From: Zygaena filipendulae
Taxonomy: Eukaryota; Arthropoda; Insecta; Lepidoptera; Zygaenidae
NCBI GenBank assembly: GCA_907165275.2
Contig: OU015661.1
Span: 8,687,501-8,751,500, forward strand
DNA length: 64,000 bases
Direction: 5' to 3'
The position numbers and the translations under genes are program-made. Below are positions 42,502 to 55,235 of the stretch, one piece after another; position 1 is the first letter of the stretch; each line of letters opens with the position of its first letter. The notes under the pieces were generated by a model that saw only the letters and a list, made by a program, of their open reading frames with translations, did no database searches and was not told the origin of the DNA.

Positions 42502-43038
42502 TATATGATACAGTACATTATATATCTATTATGGCACTTGAAAATACAGTTGAAATAATTCGATAAAAAAAAACATTCCGTACATAAGTGTTTAAAAGTA
42601 CGAAATAAATATTTATAAGTGCATAAATCATAACATCATAATAATTTATGTTTGCTCAGGTATACCCAGTTGTTAGTAAAAGTATGTGTACCTACTTTAG
42701 TTAATTAATAGTTTGCCTGCGTCTTGGCACATAAAATATATATATGTCACTGTAGCCTTCGTTAGCACTTTACACTCAGTTTCAAATTGTCACAACTCCT
42801 CTTTCCGTGAACCGATTAAGATATAAGCCTACATTTTATGTTTTAAGCCTACATTTTATGTTTAACTATTAGATAAGCAACTGTAAAAACTTAATTTCGT
42901 GATGCGACATCTGTATTTGCGACACAAACAGACAGAGATAAGTTCTATAACTACTTTTTAAAATTTTAGCTAGTGAAATTAAGACCCTGCTTAGTTCAGT
43001 GATCTTGATTGAGAGGAGTCACCTCTTATTATAAAATA
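42502..43038. other. Unassigned
   Basis: AT-rich; a direct duplication of TTAAGCCTACATTTTATGTT occurs near 42823-42860. No gene. Confidence 0.4.
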
Positions 43039-43268
43039 CTAGCTGTCCTCCGAGGTTTCACCAGCGGCAATTATGGAGTGGTGTAAATATGCTCATTTCC
43101 CAACCACGAGTACCTACCTACTCGAATACTAGCTACTACTGAACGGATTTAATGCGGTTTTTACCAATATATAGAGTAGTCATGAGACAGGTTTATATTT
43201 ACAGTTTGTCCTGGAAACCCCGCGGGAACTCCGAAATTACCGCGGGTGAAGCCGTGGGGGACAGGTAG
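43039..43268. mobile_element. Two Helitron fragments in opposite orientation
   Basis: 43039-43080 is a minus-strand 3' end (CTAGCTGTCCTCCGAGG). 43130-43268 is plus: CTGAACGGATTTAATGCGG, ATATAGAGTAGTCATGAGAC, CCGCGGGAACTCCG and hairpin CCGCGGGTGAAGCCGTGG, with CTAG changed to GGTAG at the end. Confidence 0.6.
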
Positions 43269-43424
43269 TAAAAAAAATGAGTACTTATTGTGTGAATATG
43301 AACTCGAGACGTTCGAAAGGAAGCAACGCATAGGCGTTATGACACTAATATTTTACACAGCTGTTTGGATGTGGGGTATAATAATCTCTGAAGTCATGGT
43401 ATCGTCGCCTGAAATAAGATACTT

Positions 43425-43590
43425 TTTATCCAGTGGAACGAAGAGTTCCTGCGGGAATATCGAAGAAACTCCCCGGGAAAAACGAAGTATTATAAAGGGA
43501 AAAGATGAAATATTTTGTATGTTTGTTTGTTGGGTACTTTTTATCTCGGAATTCGCACGGGAACTCCGAAATTAACGCGAGTTACACATC
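43425..43590 (+). mobile_element. Helitron core fragments
   Basis: GAGTTCCTGCGGGAATATCG, CATTAT-type junction and GAATTCGCACGGGAACTCCG represent two partial cores. The 109-codon frame at 43246-43575 that spans them is an accident. Confidence 0.5.
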
Positions 43591-44344
43591 AAGTAACTTA
43601 CTCAGTACTAAAGTGTAATATCAAAATGTTCTATGTGCTGTGTTGTTCTTCCTGAATAAATATTGAATGTCTAAGTAATAAAGATATTATTATAGTAACG
43701 AGTACAATGACACTACTCTAGGTGAGTTATGAAACATGCCTAATACGCAAAGCGACGTTTAATTTCATATAGAATCACAGGTGGAGCGCTCCCGAACAAA
43801 AGATTGGAGAGGCTAGGCGTGCTACTCACCGGGTAATGCTAAGTTTTGAAGAGTGAATAATTTGCTCGGATAATTAATTTTAGTGAATCTAATCTCAAAG
43901 GGGAGAGAATCAAAGCCCTTTTGTTTCCATACAGCCTGTACTTACTTACTAAATTATCATAATTATAATAATCTACATAAAGGATGACCGCGGATGTAAC
44001 ATCCATTGATAAATTTAGACACCATAGTAAGTATAGTACGTAATAGTTAAATGATTACTCATGTACCTATGCTAGAAAAAATACTCCTAACAATATCTAG
44101 TTTATTTTTTTTAAGATAATAAATAAAAGGATTTTCTTTTTCAAAAGATAATAAGTAAGAGGTAAATTTTTTAAATTAGTTGGGATGTAAGGCGTCATCT
44201 CTGGAACTACAAAACCGATTAATAATAAATTATTTTATCGGAATATTAAAAGAAAGACGAACAAATGGTTCTGAATTTTAATGCCCGCTTTAATGTAAAA
44301 TTGTGTTGTAGATTTTAACGCACTCCCGCGTAATAAAATTATTA
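43591..44344. other. Unassigned
   Basis: CATCTCTGGAACTACAAAACCG near 44200 (CATCTCTGG, AACTACAAAACCG) is a stray Helitron phrase. Nothing else recognised. Confidence 0.4.
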
Positions 44345-44465
44345 TACAAAGATTTATCTTATTTTAAAAGTTCTTTCACTGATAGGAAGCTACAGTATCC
44401 ACGAGTGTCATACTTTTTAGAGTGTCCGAGGGAATTCCGAAACTCACGCTGGGTGACATAGCTAG
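44345..44465 (+). mobile_element. Helitron-like element, 3' part
   Basis: TTCTTTCACTGATAGGAAGC, CAGTATCCACGAGTGTCATA, GAATTCCGAAACTCACGCTG and end CATAGCTAG at 44465. Confidence 0.55.
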
Positions 44466-45289
44466 TAAGTATACAAAATTAGTTCGGATGTACCCTATAA
44501 TATCGTAAGATGTTCAATCTTTGCCTTTGAATTTCATTTCCCCTGCAGTCTCCTGTGTATTACTCGTATGTTGTTAGTATTAAGCAAATTTCGCAAATTT
44601 GAATACAGTAACCACAGTCAACTAGCAGCTTGTTCCACGGTAGACACACATTGCACCACAGCTTATATCCACCGACACTTATGAGTCTAAAACCTCTCGA
44701 GTTTAGTCTGGTTTGCGGTGAAGTAGAGAGAGAGTCGCGTCGACTAGTGGTTGTTTTGTACATATAGGTATTGTTTCGAGTAACACAACTCCAGCCTGGG
44801 AAAACATGTATTGGGGCAAACACAAAATTAATTAGAGATCAACTTTTGCCCGCTTCAATTTTCAGAGGTACCCTGGGGAACTCTTTGATATGCCGCAAGC
44901 GCACCCGGATGTACCTACCTAATAAATCCATCCAAAACTATGAACCAGGACATCCTTATAGATATGGGTATAACATGACAAGTTTACACAAAACATCCCG
45001 TTTTTTAGACCCGATGCATAACTTATTATTTAAAAAAACCTTCAATAAAATAAAAATATTTAAACAAGAGTCATGAGTCATGATGATTTAAAGTCCGCAT
45101 TTTTGATGGTAAAAAAAAAGAAAAATCACATGTATTGTGTAAAAAAGATAAAATCTGTTGACACAAAAGGTTTATGGGTGATAACTACATAATATTCCTC
45201 TCAATAACCTCCTAAAAATTGTGTCATTACTCTAAGGTGGGCTTATTCACCTTCATAGAATTTATTATTACTATAATAGGTATATTAAT
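44466..45289. other. Unassigned; frames of 87-101 codons without motifs
   Basis: 44560-45076 is covered by a minus frame and a plus frame, neither with a domain that I know. GC is moderately raised. It may be old mobile-element coding DNA. Confidence 0.3.
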
Positions 45290-45430
45290 ATATAATTATT
45301 CTTTATTGCAAATAAAATAACAATATTACAATAGGTACCTAAATAAAATAAAAATATAAATGGCGGTCTTATCGCATAGTTGCTATCTCTTCCAAACAAC
45401 GAATGATGCGAAAGAAGGCACAAAAATACA
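45290..45430 (-). repeat. Reversed retroelement 3' end
   Basis: TTTATTGCAAATAAAATAAC and ATGGCGGTCTTATCGCATAG, then CTATCTCTTCCAAACAAC. The word order is one I associate with 3' ends of lepidopteran non-LTR elements, reading on the minus strand. Coding sequence is absent. Confidence 0.45.
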
Positions 45431-47689
45431 TAGAAACGGGAAGTTGGGCAACACGTTCCATATATTACTATACTATAATACATACATAAACTACACAATA
45501 CTTAAATATGTATAGGTAAGTACCTAGTACCTAATTATAAAATTACATACCAAATACCTACACATACATCAAAATATACATACATAAATAAGGTACAAAT
45601 ATTATAAGCTGGTTGATATGAAATTACAACTAATAAATATATACGTAACCAATTTTTAAATATGTTTGTATTATTAGTTACAACTTTAATATACCTAACT
45701 GGAAAATAAATAATTTAATTAACTATGATAAATCCTTCAACTAGACGAAACAATGAGTGCCAAATTTCTCCTGCCAATAATGTAACGAAATTAGAGATAT
45801 TTTAAATAATTGCTCAGTCGATGCTGAGATGTTTTCAAAATCAACTCTCCAGCTATTTCAGTTTAGTTTTTAATTAATGAAGCGTACCTTATATTTTTCG
45901 TGGATTAACATCGTTTATTAATTCCTCCTTAAATCTATAAAGTCTTATCTGAAGGTGTAAATGTATGTCTATGTCTAAATATGTAGGAAATCATGGTGAA
46001 ACATAGTGTAGTTAAACTGAATGAATATTGTAAAGCTGTTGAAAAATCTAGCTTGAAACAATTGGAACGCGTGAAAGAACTCGTAAAATGCTATGCCAAG
46101 ATTCGCGAGCTTGCCTCTTGACCTATTAAAATACAATAAGTGAGAAAAACAATATGGCGCTGGGCCATTCAGTTTTCTACCGTAGGTAGCTATTTTAACG
46201 CCTTACATCCACTTCTAAGCGTTATGCACATTTTTTTTCTTTCTTCTAAATATGTAAGTATCAAAAACTTTACGGACTTAACTATGAATAATATTCTGAA
46301 CCAAATCCAACGAGGTGGTCAATCTTAAATCCGTAAAGAAATCAACTTTTACAATATTGCATTATTGCCTAATAATGTAAACAAAACCAACCTCAGGCGC
46401 GTATGCAATAGGCGATATTTCACGATTACAGGTATAGGAGCTCCAAAATGAGCCCCAAAAACATTCTCTGGTTTAAAAAAAAAAGTGGCGTGCGAACAAA
46501 TTTTACACTGCTAAGTAGGTACCTATACAAAATGTGGTTGAAATCTACTGAATCAACATAACCAAATAAAATCAATTTCCTTTTGCTGACTAACAAGCGG
46601 AAAATACTATGATTGATTATGGCAGAAAAACCTTATAAAATTAACACTCAACATGACCGTGGTAACTTGTTCAACATGCAGGCAATTGTACGCACTATCA
46701 GCAAAGCGCATAAAAGAACGCGAAGAATTCGCACGCAAAAACCACCATTACGGTACGAGTAAGTACCTGTGTTAATGGATTTTGTAATTATCTAATAGTT
46801 TAAAAAAAATCTTGTATTTAGTTCAAAATTCTTTGGTTCAAGCTTAAACATGCTAAGTACTACAAATTTTAAAACCATTGTCCATGTCAACCATGTCTTA
46901 CTGAAAACGTGAACTTTGGTGAAAAAGGTGAACCTTTTTAGTATTGTCTTATCTCTTTCATATATTGGAATTTGCCTAAAAATAGAGGTTAGAGCCGTAC
47001 CTAGATATAATAAGCGTTCCGCAATTAAGTTTAACTGATCCAATCACTCGCAAGTAGTTTGCTTCCGAATGTAGCCATAAAGCTAATAGTCGTTAGAATA
47101 CAAAATAAATGCTTTATTGCGGTATAGGTTAAAGTTACCCATTTACAATAGAACCTTTCATTGTCACTACATAATGTAAAATGAAATTGGGCATGCAAAC
47201 TTGACATACAATTTTACGAACTTGCTTTATTAACTTTGATCTAGGTATATCTGAGATTGACTCTAATGGTTCAGGAACATTAATTATTGAAGGTTTACGC
47301 TGAAAGTGCCGGAGATTAAAAAATTTACACTACACCAGTTTTAAGATTTTTTCGTAACACTCTCGTGTAGTTATGACCTTTGCTGTGTCTTATAAAATGA
47401 AACCAATTTCGATTAATTAACACAATTTGTTTTATTTCAATAAAAACTAACAATGACAGTAAAGTTGGTGGCGACATAGATATGACCCATGGTATGAATT
47501 TAATCGTGGTTTATTGAACCACCACCATTGTATGATACGTCATTATATCCACAAAACTGTTTCCTTTTAAAGTTAATAGTGGCATAAAGTAGCATTTCGC
47601 TACATTCACATGGCCCTTAGGCCCTAAGGTGAAAAATTGGTCCATTTTTCATTACTTTTCTGTCATATAATAATAGTTCTTTGTAGTAA
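45431..47689. other. Unassigned
   Basis: About 2.3 kb of AT-rich DNA rich in TACATAC-type repeats near 45540-45600. No gene, TIR or Helitron end recognised. Confidence 0.4.
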
Positions 47690-47880
47690 CGAAACGGCCA
47701 AGCCACATATTTTGGCTAAGGTGTAGAGTTTGTGAAGTTAGACCTTGTAGAGTTAAGGCGTGTAGAGTTAGAAGCTTGGCTCTACATAAGATCTGATAAC
47801 TTTTTGAAAGTGCTGGCATATGGTCTCGGCTTGGCAACATTTTACATGAAAATGTTTTTGTTGGGATTTCATTTCTTTTT
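47690..47880. repeat. Dispersed repeat, second copy at 53580-53757
   Basis: Shares CTAAGGTGTAGAGTTTGTGA, TTGGCAACATTTTACATGAA and AATGTTTTTG in the same order with 53580-53757. Contains repeated TGTAGAGTTA blocks. No coding capacity recognised; family unknown. Confidence 0.6.
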
Positions 47881-47884
47881 GTAA

Positions 47885-48100
47885 GTCAAAATTGCAGAAG
47901 TCTCATACAAACTTCCATCCCCTAATTTAAGGGATTGGGAGATAAAAGTTACAAGTTTTATAATTTTTTTGTTGTTTGTTTACTAATACTAGCTTACATA
48001 CCAAATTTCAGCTTTCTAGGACATTATAGGAAGTACCCTAAGAATTTTGATGATCATCAGTGAGTCAGTGACGAAATCGAGGTTTTTTAGATATCAATAA
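47885..48100 (+). repeat. Lepidopteran dispersed repeat fragment
   Basis: CATACAAACTTCCATCCCCT, ACATACCAAATTTCAGCTTT and a CAGTGAGTCAGTGACGAAAT motif, an order also partly seen at 57708-57950. Likely the tail of a common non-autonomous element. Confidence 0.45.
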
Positions 48101-49465
48101 AATCTAAAGGATGGGAGCTATACAATTAAAACTTTATACATTTAATAAGTCTGCTATTGACAACATATTCCGAAAATTTTGTTTATCTGGTATAATCCAG
48201 ACCCAAGTTACAAGGGTTCAAAAAAACGACGAAACGCTTCGAGAAAATGTAGGTAGTGCCCTTGCGCTTTGCTGGCTCGTCTTGGCGGGGGCACTACCGT
48301 GCCCCCAGATCTTAGCGACGATGTAGCTCCTTGACACGTGCACTCTTTACGGGGCGCCCCGCACAATTGACAATTGACCGTGGTTTGTGGCCACCGTGGG
48401 CTTTGTCGCCCGGTATCCGCGCGCCAAAATTGAATATTTCAACAACGTCTTTTCGCTCTCTAGCGGGCATTTTTCGAACTTACAAATGTGACGTTTTCAC
48501 TCCTAACGTAGATTATTATGGAGATAATTTTGGTGTAATTAGGTCAGTTTCCTATTTTTTGCAGTTGTGTCACTGTCGCTCCAAATGAGCGCTATGTAGA
48601 TCATGACATTTTTTTTTTTAGTTGAAATTATTGTTAAATTATAATATACGTATTATAAACGGCGGTATTATACATTATTATTTAAATGGTTGCTACTTGC
48701 AAATTTCATTTTAATACCAATCTTTTTAAATTACAAAACTAATGTACAAAATTAATGTAAGTTAAATCATAATAATATGTGGGCGTCAACGTAAAAAGAT
48801 ATCAGTAGTGGGGTATTTAGTCAATTGATAGTAGGGATTGAAAAAATATTCAAAAACTAGCACAGTTTTTTTTATCAGACATTTGAAGTTGAAATTCTGA
48901 AAAAGCTTGATTTGAGAAAAAGTATTATAAAAGTTCGAGTGAAAAAAAAACAAACACACTTTTACTTTTGTTACATAGATTTTTATATAATGCAGATGTA
49001 GATTAAGATATATAAAATTGTAGAAAATTGAGCATTTATTAATAAATAATAATCAATTAAAATCGCGAACCCAATTTTTTCATCCAACTTTACAAAACCT
49101 CGTATATCTCCGAAACTAAATGCCGAGAACTGGTATCTTTTAGCTTGAACGCCCACATATGTACAAATTGAAGAGATAATTACGTTTTATATAGACGAAA
49201 AATAATTAATAATTAAAAGTGATTTCTCACAAATTGCGCAACTTAATTGGAAACATTAATATTCGCACATATCTGGGATGCGATACAATCTCTTACTTAT
49301 ATACTTAGACAGAGTTAGGTCGCACATTTAACAATGCCTTCGAAAACACTCGCAGAATGCAGTTACCTAACGATATCATTAAAATATTGAGGCGTGGGAA
49401 AACCGTCGCGAATCGTTGTTAATTATCACTTGTTGTGCCGACTTACATACATCCATCTATCATAA
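48101..49465. other. Unassigned
   Basis: GC is raised at 48250-48430 (GTAGTGCCCTTGCGCTTTGC); a GGGGGCACTAC complement within it may form a small hairpin with GTAGTGCCC. Frames of 71 and 85 codons there have no recognised domain. Confidence 0.3.
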
Positions 49466-49745
49466 TCTATACATATAAATAAGATTTAAGTGTCTGTTCA
49501 TAATTTCAAATTAACAGCTTTTCACTACGACTTACGGATACGGACTTACATAAAAAAATCAATTTTTAATTTTTACGTGTCTGTCTGTCTAACAAAGCTA
49601 ATCTCTGAAACGGATGGATCGATTTTGACGGGACTTTCACTCGCAGATAGCTAATGTTATAAGGAGTAACTTAGGCTACTTTTTATCCCGGAATTCCCGC
49701 GGGAACTCCGAAATTAACGTGGGTGAAACCGCGGGGAACAGCTAG
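49466..49745 (+). mobile_element. Helitron-like element, full length
   Basis: TCTATACATATAAATAAGAT start, AGTGTCTGTTCATAATTTC, CTGAAACGGATGGATCG, core GAATTCCCGCGGGAACTCC and end GGGAACAGCTAG at 49745. Same subfamily as 19049 and 50274. Confidence 0.8.
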
Positions 49746-49937
49746 TCCTTTCTAATTACAAATGCAAAAGTGAGTTTGTTTGTTACGCTTTCGTCTGAAC
49801 GGCTCAGCCGATCATCATGAAATTTGGTATACACGTTGTCAGGTATACAGAGACGGACGGAGATATGGTATTTTTATCCCGGAATTCCCGCATGAACTCC
49901 GAAATTACCGCGAGTGCAACCGCGGGGAACAGCTTAT
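49746..49937 (+). mobile_element. Helitron-like element abutting the previous one
   Basis: Starts TCCTTTCTAATTACAAATGC on the base after the upstream CTAG. Contains GGCTCAGCCGATCATCATGA and a core, and a worn end GGGAACAGCTTATAA. Zero spacing to its neighbour. Confidence 0.75.
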
Positions 49938-50273
49938 AATTTGTGGCGCAATTACTAATTTGATAGTTAGAGACTGAAGTGCTAAGTGAGTAGTATCGGG
50001 GAGGCAACTTTTTTTCGTTTTTGGTTGTGTCGTAAAAAAAATAATATAGGATCTACATTCTACACTCATAATTTAAAGCGTCGCAGGTTTTCTCACCCTG
50101 CGTCAACCAGTGAATGGTTAATATTCATATCCATTAAGAATCAGGTTTTAAATGGTTTTCATAACAAAAGATTAAGTTATTAAGACCGCAATATACCATT
50201 TCTATGATCGAAGATAATTAAGTAGGTAATATGCAAAATCAATCAACATACTTGCTTTTGTTTTATTTAATAA

Positions 50274-50587
50274 CTTGCCATCCCCCGCGGTTTCACCTGC
50301 GTGACTTTCGGAATTCCCACAGAAACTTTATTTTCCTAAAATAAAAGTAGCCTAAGTTACTCCCTATAACATCAGCTATCTGCCAGTGAAAGTCCCGTTG
50401 AAATCGGTCCAGCCATTTCTGAGATTAGCCGGAACAAACAGACAGACAGAACAAATTACAAACTAATTTAATTTTTTTTATGCAAGTACCTATCGTAGGT
50501 ATATACTTTCATATGCATTTAGTGAAAAGCTGTTAATTTGGAATTACAAACAGACACTTCAATTTTATTTATATGTAGATATATAGA
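50274..50587 (-). mobile_element. Helitron-like element, inverted relative of 49466-49745
   Basis: Minus strand: start TCTATATATCTACATATAAA at 50587, AAATTGAAGTGTCTGTTTG, AGCTGTTAATTTGGAATTAC, then CTGCGTGACTTTCGG side and CCCCGCGG hairpin with CTTG in place of CTAG at 50274. The core has lost its palindrome. Confidence 0.7.
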
Positions 50588-52889
50588 TTAAACCTCCTAT
50601 AGTCGGTCCAAGAAAGGAATAAATTAATGATCAGTGAGTTTTTACTTTATTGTAAGTTGTTAAGTTGAAATAAAGATCACAAGCGACGCTCCGACGACGC
50701 TAGCAACTGTCATGGTTCAGAGCTCTTAAAAGGGCATTAAACTTGGGTTGTAAAAATCACATAACTTTACAAGAAATGGTATTCGTATCAGTTAATAGGA
50801 TAGTAAGCCGTAATATTATTTATAGTGCCTACATCTTTGGCAATATAACTCTCATTGTCTAATAATACCCAGTACCCACTATAATATGATCTTAACACCG
50901 GTTTGGGTTTTATAGACTATCATAAAGTATACATACTCATTGTCTATACTTCTTTTGGTTTTTCTGTTGAGAATCATAATTTTAACGGAATAGGTATTCT
51001 ACATATTATATGTATAGAAAGATTAGGAATATATCTACTGTATTGATAAATAGTTTAGCTATCAGTTTATATAGTCCCTAGTTTATTCTAAGATATTGAT
51101 AAATTATAATATTATTAACCGAGAATAATATTTTAGGGAACTTCGTTCCAAAAATAAATGACGTACATGACGTCAACATATTGTATTATCACTGTTTAAA
51201 ATGATTGTCTATTTTTCGTATGTCTTAATTTGGTAACATTCATCTTTTCGACTTTCATCAGTCTTTGGTGCTTTCAATTTTTTTATTTCATAAACAACCA
51301 ATTTGTAAAACGATTTCATATTATAATTTCATAATAAGAAACTGATCTTTTCTATTTATATTTTAAATGAATAATGGATGATTCTGAATTTGAAGTTGGG
51401 TGCAGTATTTTCATTTGGTATTCCATTCGAGTATAACAGGGCTGAGATAGCAGCAACTACAGCGTCCCTTTGGGAATGTACCTAATATGGTACATAATAT
51501 TAAATAGTTCACCTTTATTGGTATGGTTATGGTAGGTACCTCTCAAAAACTAAGTGGGTATTAGATATAATTGAAAATTTTATCGCGAACGTTTCGTGCG
51601 TTACCTCCAGATTAACCTCACAGAAGCTTCAACTAGATAAATAAAGCATTAGATTTCCCAGAGGTAAAGCATCCATTATTCAGAGCAATGTGTGCGGTTG
51701 CCGCATTCGGAGCTTGTAGTGATTTCTGTGAGTTATTTAATACAATACATTATACTTGGCGGTCTTTACGCATTATTGTTTTATGATGACGATCAAACGA
51801 TTATTCAATAAGTAAAACTCGGGGCTAGCTAACATCTCTAAAACAACTGTACTCAAACTTATAATTTAATGGTCAGATTGCCGTGGGTAAAAAATAATTA
51901 TAGATAGGTACATAAAAAATAAGTAATCTTAATCGATCGATACCTATCTGTATAAAATTACTAGTGTATAATTAGCGGAGTAAATCGATAGGTACACTTT
52001 CTGTTGCGTATCACATAGCTTTTAAAACCTACATACAGCCTTGATCACACACCGGGACGGTATAAAATATCGGTTTCCAATTATAACTTACGAGTTAAGT
52101 AGAAATTTTTACTATTAATATGGGTGAAAATCGTGGAAACATCACGCACTTACATTCAATTAAAAGAGGTCACCTATGAAGACGTAATACCGATGAGCTC
52201 TTTTCCGCTACACGTGTACTCAACGATATAGTTATAAATGTATAGAGCAAACAGAGCACACGATAGTTACAATATTTCATAGTGCCTGGCTCACATATAA
52301 GTATTATTTGTACCATATTGTGTAGGTATGTTAAACGGTTTAAAATTTATGTTTGTCTATGCTCGTATACGTTCCATTTCATGCAGTTGTATTATTATTA
52401 TTAGTTATTATGAAACGATAGCAATTTGTATCTATTGATGTCACATTACAGAGCTTTACTGCAGTACTTCGCCATTAATAAGTTACATGATTGTTAACCA
52501 ATCGACTGTAATACTCTGGCGAGTAAATAACTGGGAGTTACATGTTATGGTTACTAGCAAAAGCAATAAATATACTGTAGTCTGTAATTAATTATCACTA
52601 TAAGCTGACATTAGCTGAGATTACCATTCGGTTTCACCTACGTGAAAACGATTGACTTTTCACGTCACATGATTAAAACTACACCATTGTTGCTTATGAC
52701 CAGTGAGCAAAAGTTTTTTTTTTCTCTCTTGCGCACGAATGTCGCTTGGAAACAGCGAAAAAATTTAATTTTGTTTAATCCATGAATGTTAATTATTTTT
52801 CTAATTTCTATACATGCATAAAACTAATTAGTAATTACTATCAAAATAGATGATGAAAAACGAAACTAAACGATAGATATACTCGTAAA
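50588..52889. other. Unassigned
   Basis: About 2.3 kb AT-rich with no gene, TIR pair, RNA structure or Helitron end that I can support. Confidence 0.4.
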
Positions 52890-53055
52890 AGCGAATCATC
52901 ATACACTGATTCACTGACTAATCACGAAATTTTGAAAACTGTTTGACCTGTGAAGCTGAAATTTGGCATGAAAGCAGATATTGAGCAGACTTCTGCAAAA
53001 AAAGGGGTTTCACACCAGAGTTTTCATGAGAATCCCGAAATCACGCACGAATAAA
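52890..53055 (+). mobile_element. Degenerate Helitron-like element
   Basis: CACTGATTCACTGACTAATC, GTTTGACCTGTGAAGCTGAA, TTTCATGAGAATCCCGAAAT. The hairpin and CTAG have decayed. Confidence 0.45.
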
Positions 53056-53579
53056 CTTATATGCCAGTAGGTACCATATTTTTTTGTGAAAACCTTATTT
53101 TCTTTGGTGTGCAGCATCATTATCTATGTCAAAAATGATAGAGTTTGTTTGGTTTCCCCCCAAACCCTTCGGGGAGGGCGGGATCCGATCGTCCCAGGCA
53201 TTACTATAAATTTACAGCTTTATATACTGTAATAACACCTGAAATATTATTAACATTACCACCCGCGCACAATACCTTTATTGTGTGAAGAATGTTTGTT
53301 GAATCGCGTGACACAATTTTCGTAATAATAATATTTCAGACAATAATAGCTATTATACAGCCTATCCTATGGATATGCTGCTATACTGGCGGGTACGATG
53401 TTTATAAACTTTTTTTATGGCATCATATGACAATATTATACTTATAGGTACATTATAATAACAATTCTGAAATTAAAAGCAAATTGGAAAATAATAAAAA
53501 TATATTAAAATTTGTAAATAAAAAAAAAAATTCATGCAAGAGTAAAAATAAAGCGATATTATACGCTCATGTGGAGCGA
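53056..53579. other. Unassigned
   Basis: A GC-rich patch (CCCTTCGGGGAGGGCGGGAT near 53165) is the only local feature. No gene supported. Confidence 0.35.
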
Positions 53580-53878
53580 AATGACTAAGCCACATATTAA
53601 ATGACTAAGGTGTAGAGTTTGTGAAGATAGGCCATGTAGAGTTAGGGCGTGTAGAGATATGCTCTACATGAGATATGCTAACTTTTTGACAGTGCTAGTC
53701 ATATGGTCTCGTCTTGGCAACATTTTACATGAAAATGTTTTTGATGGGGTGGGCATGACATCAAGAATTTCGTCTATTTGATGCAATGATCCCGCTTTTC
53801 TGTTAATTAATGTTATGTTATGTTGTAATTCTCCATGTGTTGTGTCAAATAAAATTCTTTCAATTTCAATTTCAATGT
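53580..53878. repeat. Copy of the 47690 repeat followed by the 10.5-kb type retroelement tail
   Basis: 53580-53757 matches 47690-47880. 53800-53878 has TTAATTAATGTTATG, GTTGTGTCAAATAAAATTCT and TTCAATTTCAATTTCAA, the same tail as 10536-10600. The pairing suggests that both parts may belong to one retroelement family, but in the first copy the tail is missing. Confidence 0.5.
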
Positions 53879-54323
53879 GCAAAGTAAAAATTTCAAAAAT
53901 GTAACGTTATGACTGTTAAGGAAACGGTGGTAGAAGAGTACAGCGAAACGAAATATTAAGTTATTATTAGGGTAGTTTGTTTTTACCACGAACATCCACA
54001 CCTCAAACTCCAACAATCACAAATACTAAGTACGACCTTGTAATTAAGTGTGGAAAAAACACTAATTATATAATTAAACCGTAACAGTTTATAAATGAGC
54101 GTTTAATAAAAAAAAAAAACAACAAACGCGAATGGCGTGACCCAACTACGAATCTACACGTCGCGCGTCCGCCACAATCGGACGCTCATGTTGCGGATAA
54201 TGTGATCTGACACTTTAATTATAAGTTAAGCCATCATTAAAGTGTCGAAGTATCGTCTAAAATAAAAAATAAAACGTGTTCGGTCGACGCCCGCCCGGAC
54301 GCCCGTCAGGAACGAAGTGCACT

Positions 54324-54349
54324 GGGCCAAAATACTTTTTGATGCCTAA
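54324..54349. repeat. Left terminal inverted repeat
   Basis: Begins GGGCCAAAATACTTTTTGAT; exact inverse of 56857-56882 over 26 positions, after which the two ends diverge. Confidence 0.85.
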
Positions 54350-54878
54350 AAACTGGTCATTTAGAATGAATATTAAATTTTATGGGATATCAGTACAAAT
54401 TTGTGGAAAAAGCATACTAATTTCGAAATAGAACATTATTGTTTGGTGCAAATAACAAGATTTAACAATAAAATATGTTATTTTATTCGAAAATTACGGT
54501 AACAACGTTGTCATTCTTAGTAACACAGTAGTTCTTAATACAAAATACTGCTGTCCTTAAGCACGTGTCTCAGCTATACTTAGCTATTTCTCACAATATT
54601 TCTTAGATGGAGTTTATCTTGAATACCACAATAAAAATGTAAGTTTTTGAACTTTATTAAAATATCAATAGATATTTTTTATGTTAAACATTTAATGAAA
54701 TAAAAAAATATTTTATCTTTGTCCCCAATGAAGACTAAAATCGTAACTACCTTGCGTTGCTATATGAAAATAAACCTTAAAGTAAGTATATTACATTTTC
54801 TTGCTCTTCATTCAGTTTGACTTAATGTAACTGTTATAACGAATGATTGCAACTGCGCGGGGGAGTACGCTAGCCAGA

Positions 54879-54951
54879 TCAGTCGTGGTCACAGTCGTTG
54901 AAAGAGGTGCGTGTATTTATTGCGTGGCCGCTGAGTTACCACTGTCGAAAG
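54879..54951 (+). promoter_or_regulatory. Initiator and untranslated first exon of the transposon gene (inferred)
   Basis: A TCAGTC initiator at 54879-54884 lies in a GC-rich island. The presumed exon runs to CGAAAG at 54951, followed by GTACGTAC, a good donor. A matching acceptor is TTTTTTTCCTCAG ending at 55216. The intron would be 265 bases. Seven bases of TATA are not found upstream. Confidence 0.45.
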
Positions 54952-55235
54952 GTACGTACTGACGATATTTACATTATTATTACTTTTATACGCAGTTAGT
55001 CATGTATTGATTCTCTCAGTGTTAAAATATCTACATTTTGTTATTCTATTTAGTGAACATTTACAACAAAGTCAAATATTTACAACTGCGTAACTGCTAC
55101 ACTGCGTTATTAGAAAGTAACGCAGTTGTTGCATTGGTAACGCAGTAGAGTGTTTTTAATGTCAGTGAAACGTTATTAAACCGAAATACCAGTATATTGT
55201 TCCTTTTTTTCCTCAGCAAGAAGATTCTGCATTAA

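Noticed and set aside
42219..42566. 115-codon plus ORF
   Set aside because: Lies across MITE copy B; the same frame is broken in copies A and C.
43246..43575. 109-codon plus ORF
   Set aside because: Consists of Helitron core fragments read in an open frame.
54300..54345. Extension of the TIR outward to a GTCAGG word
   Set aside because: GTCAGG occurs outside both ends, but at different distances from the TIR, so coincidence is more likely.
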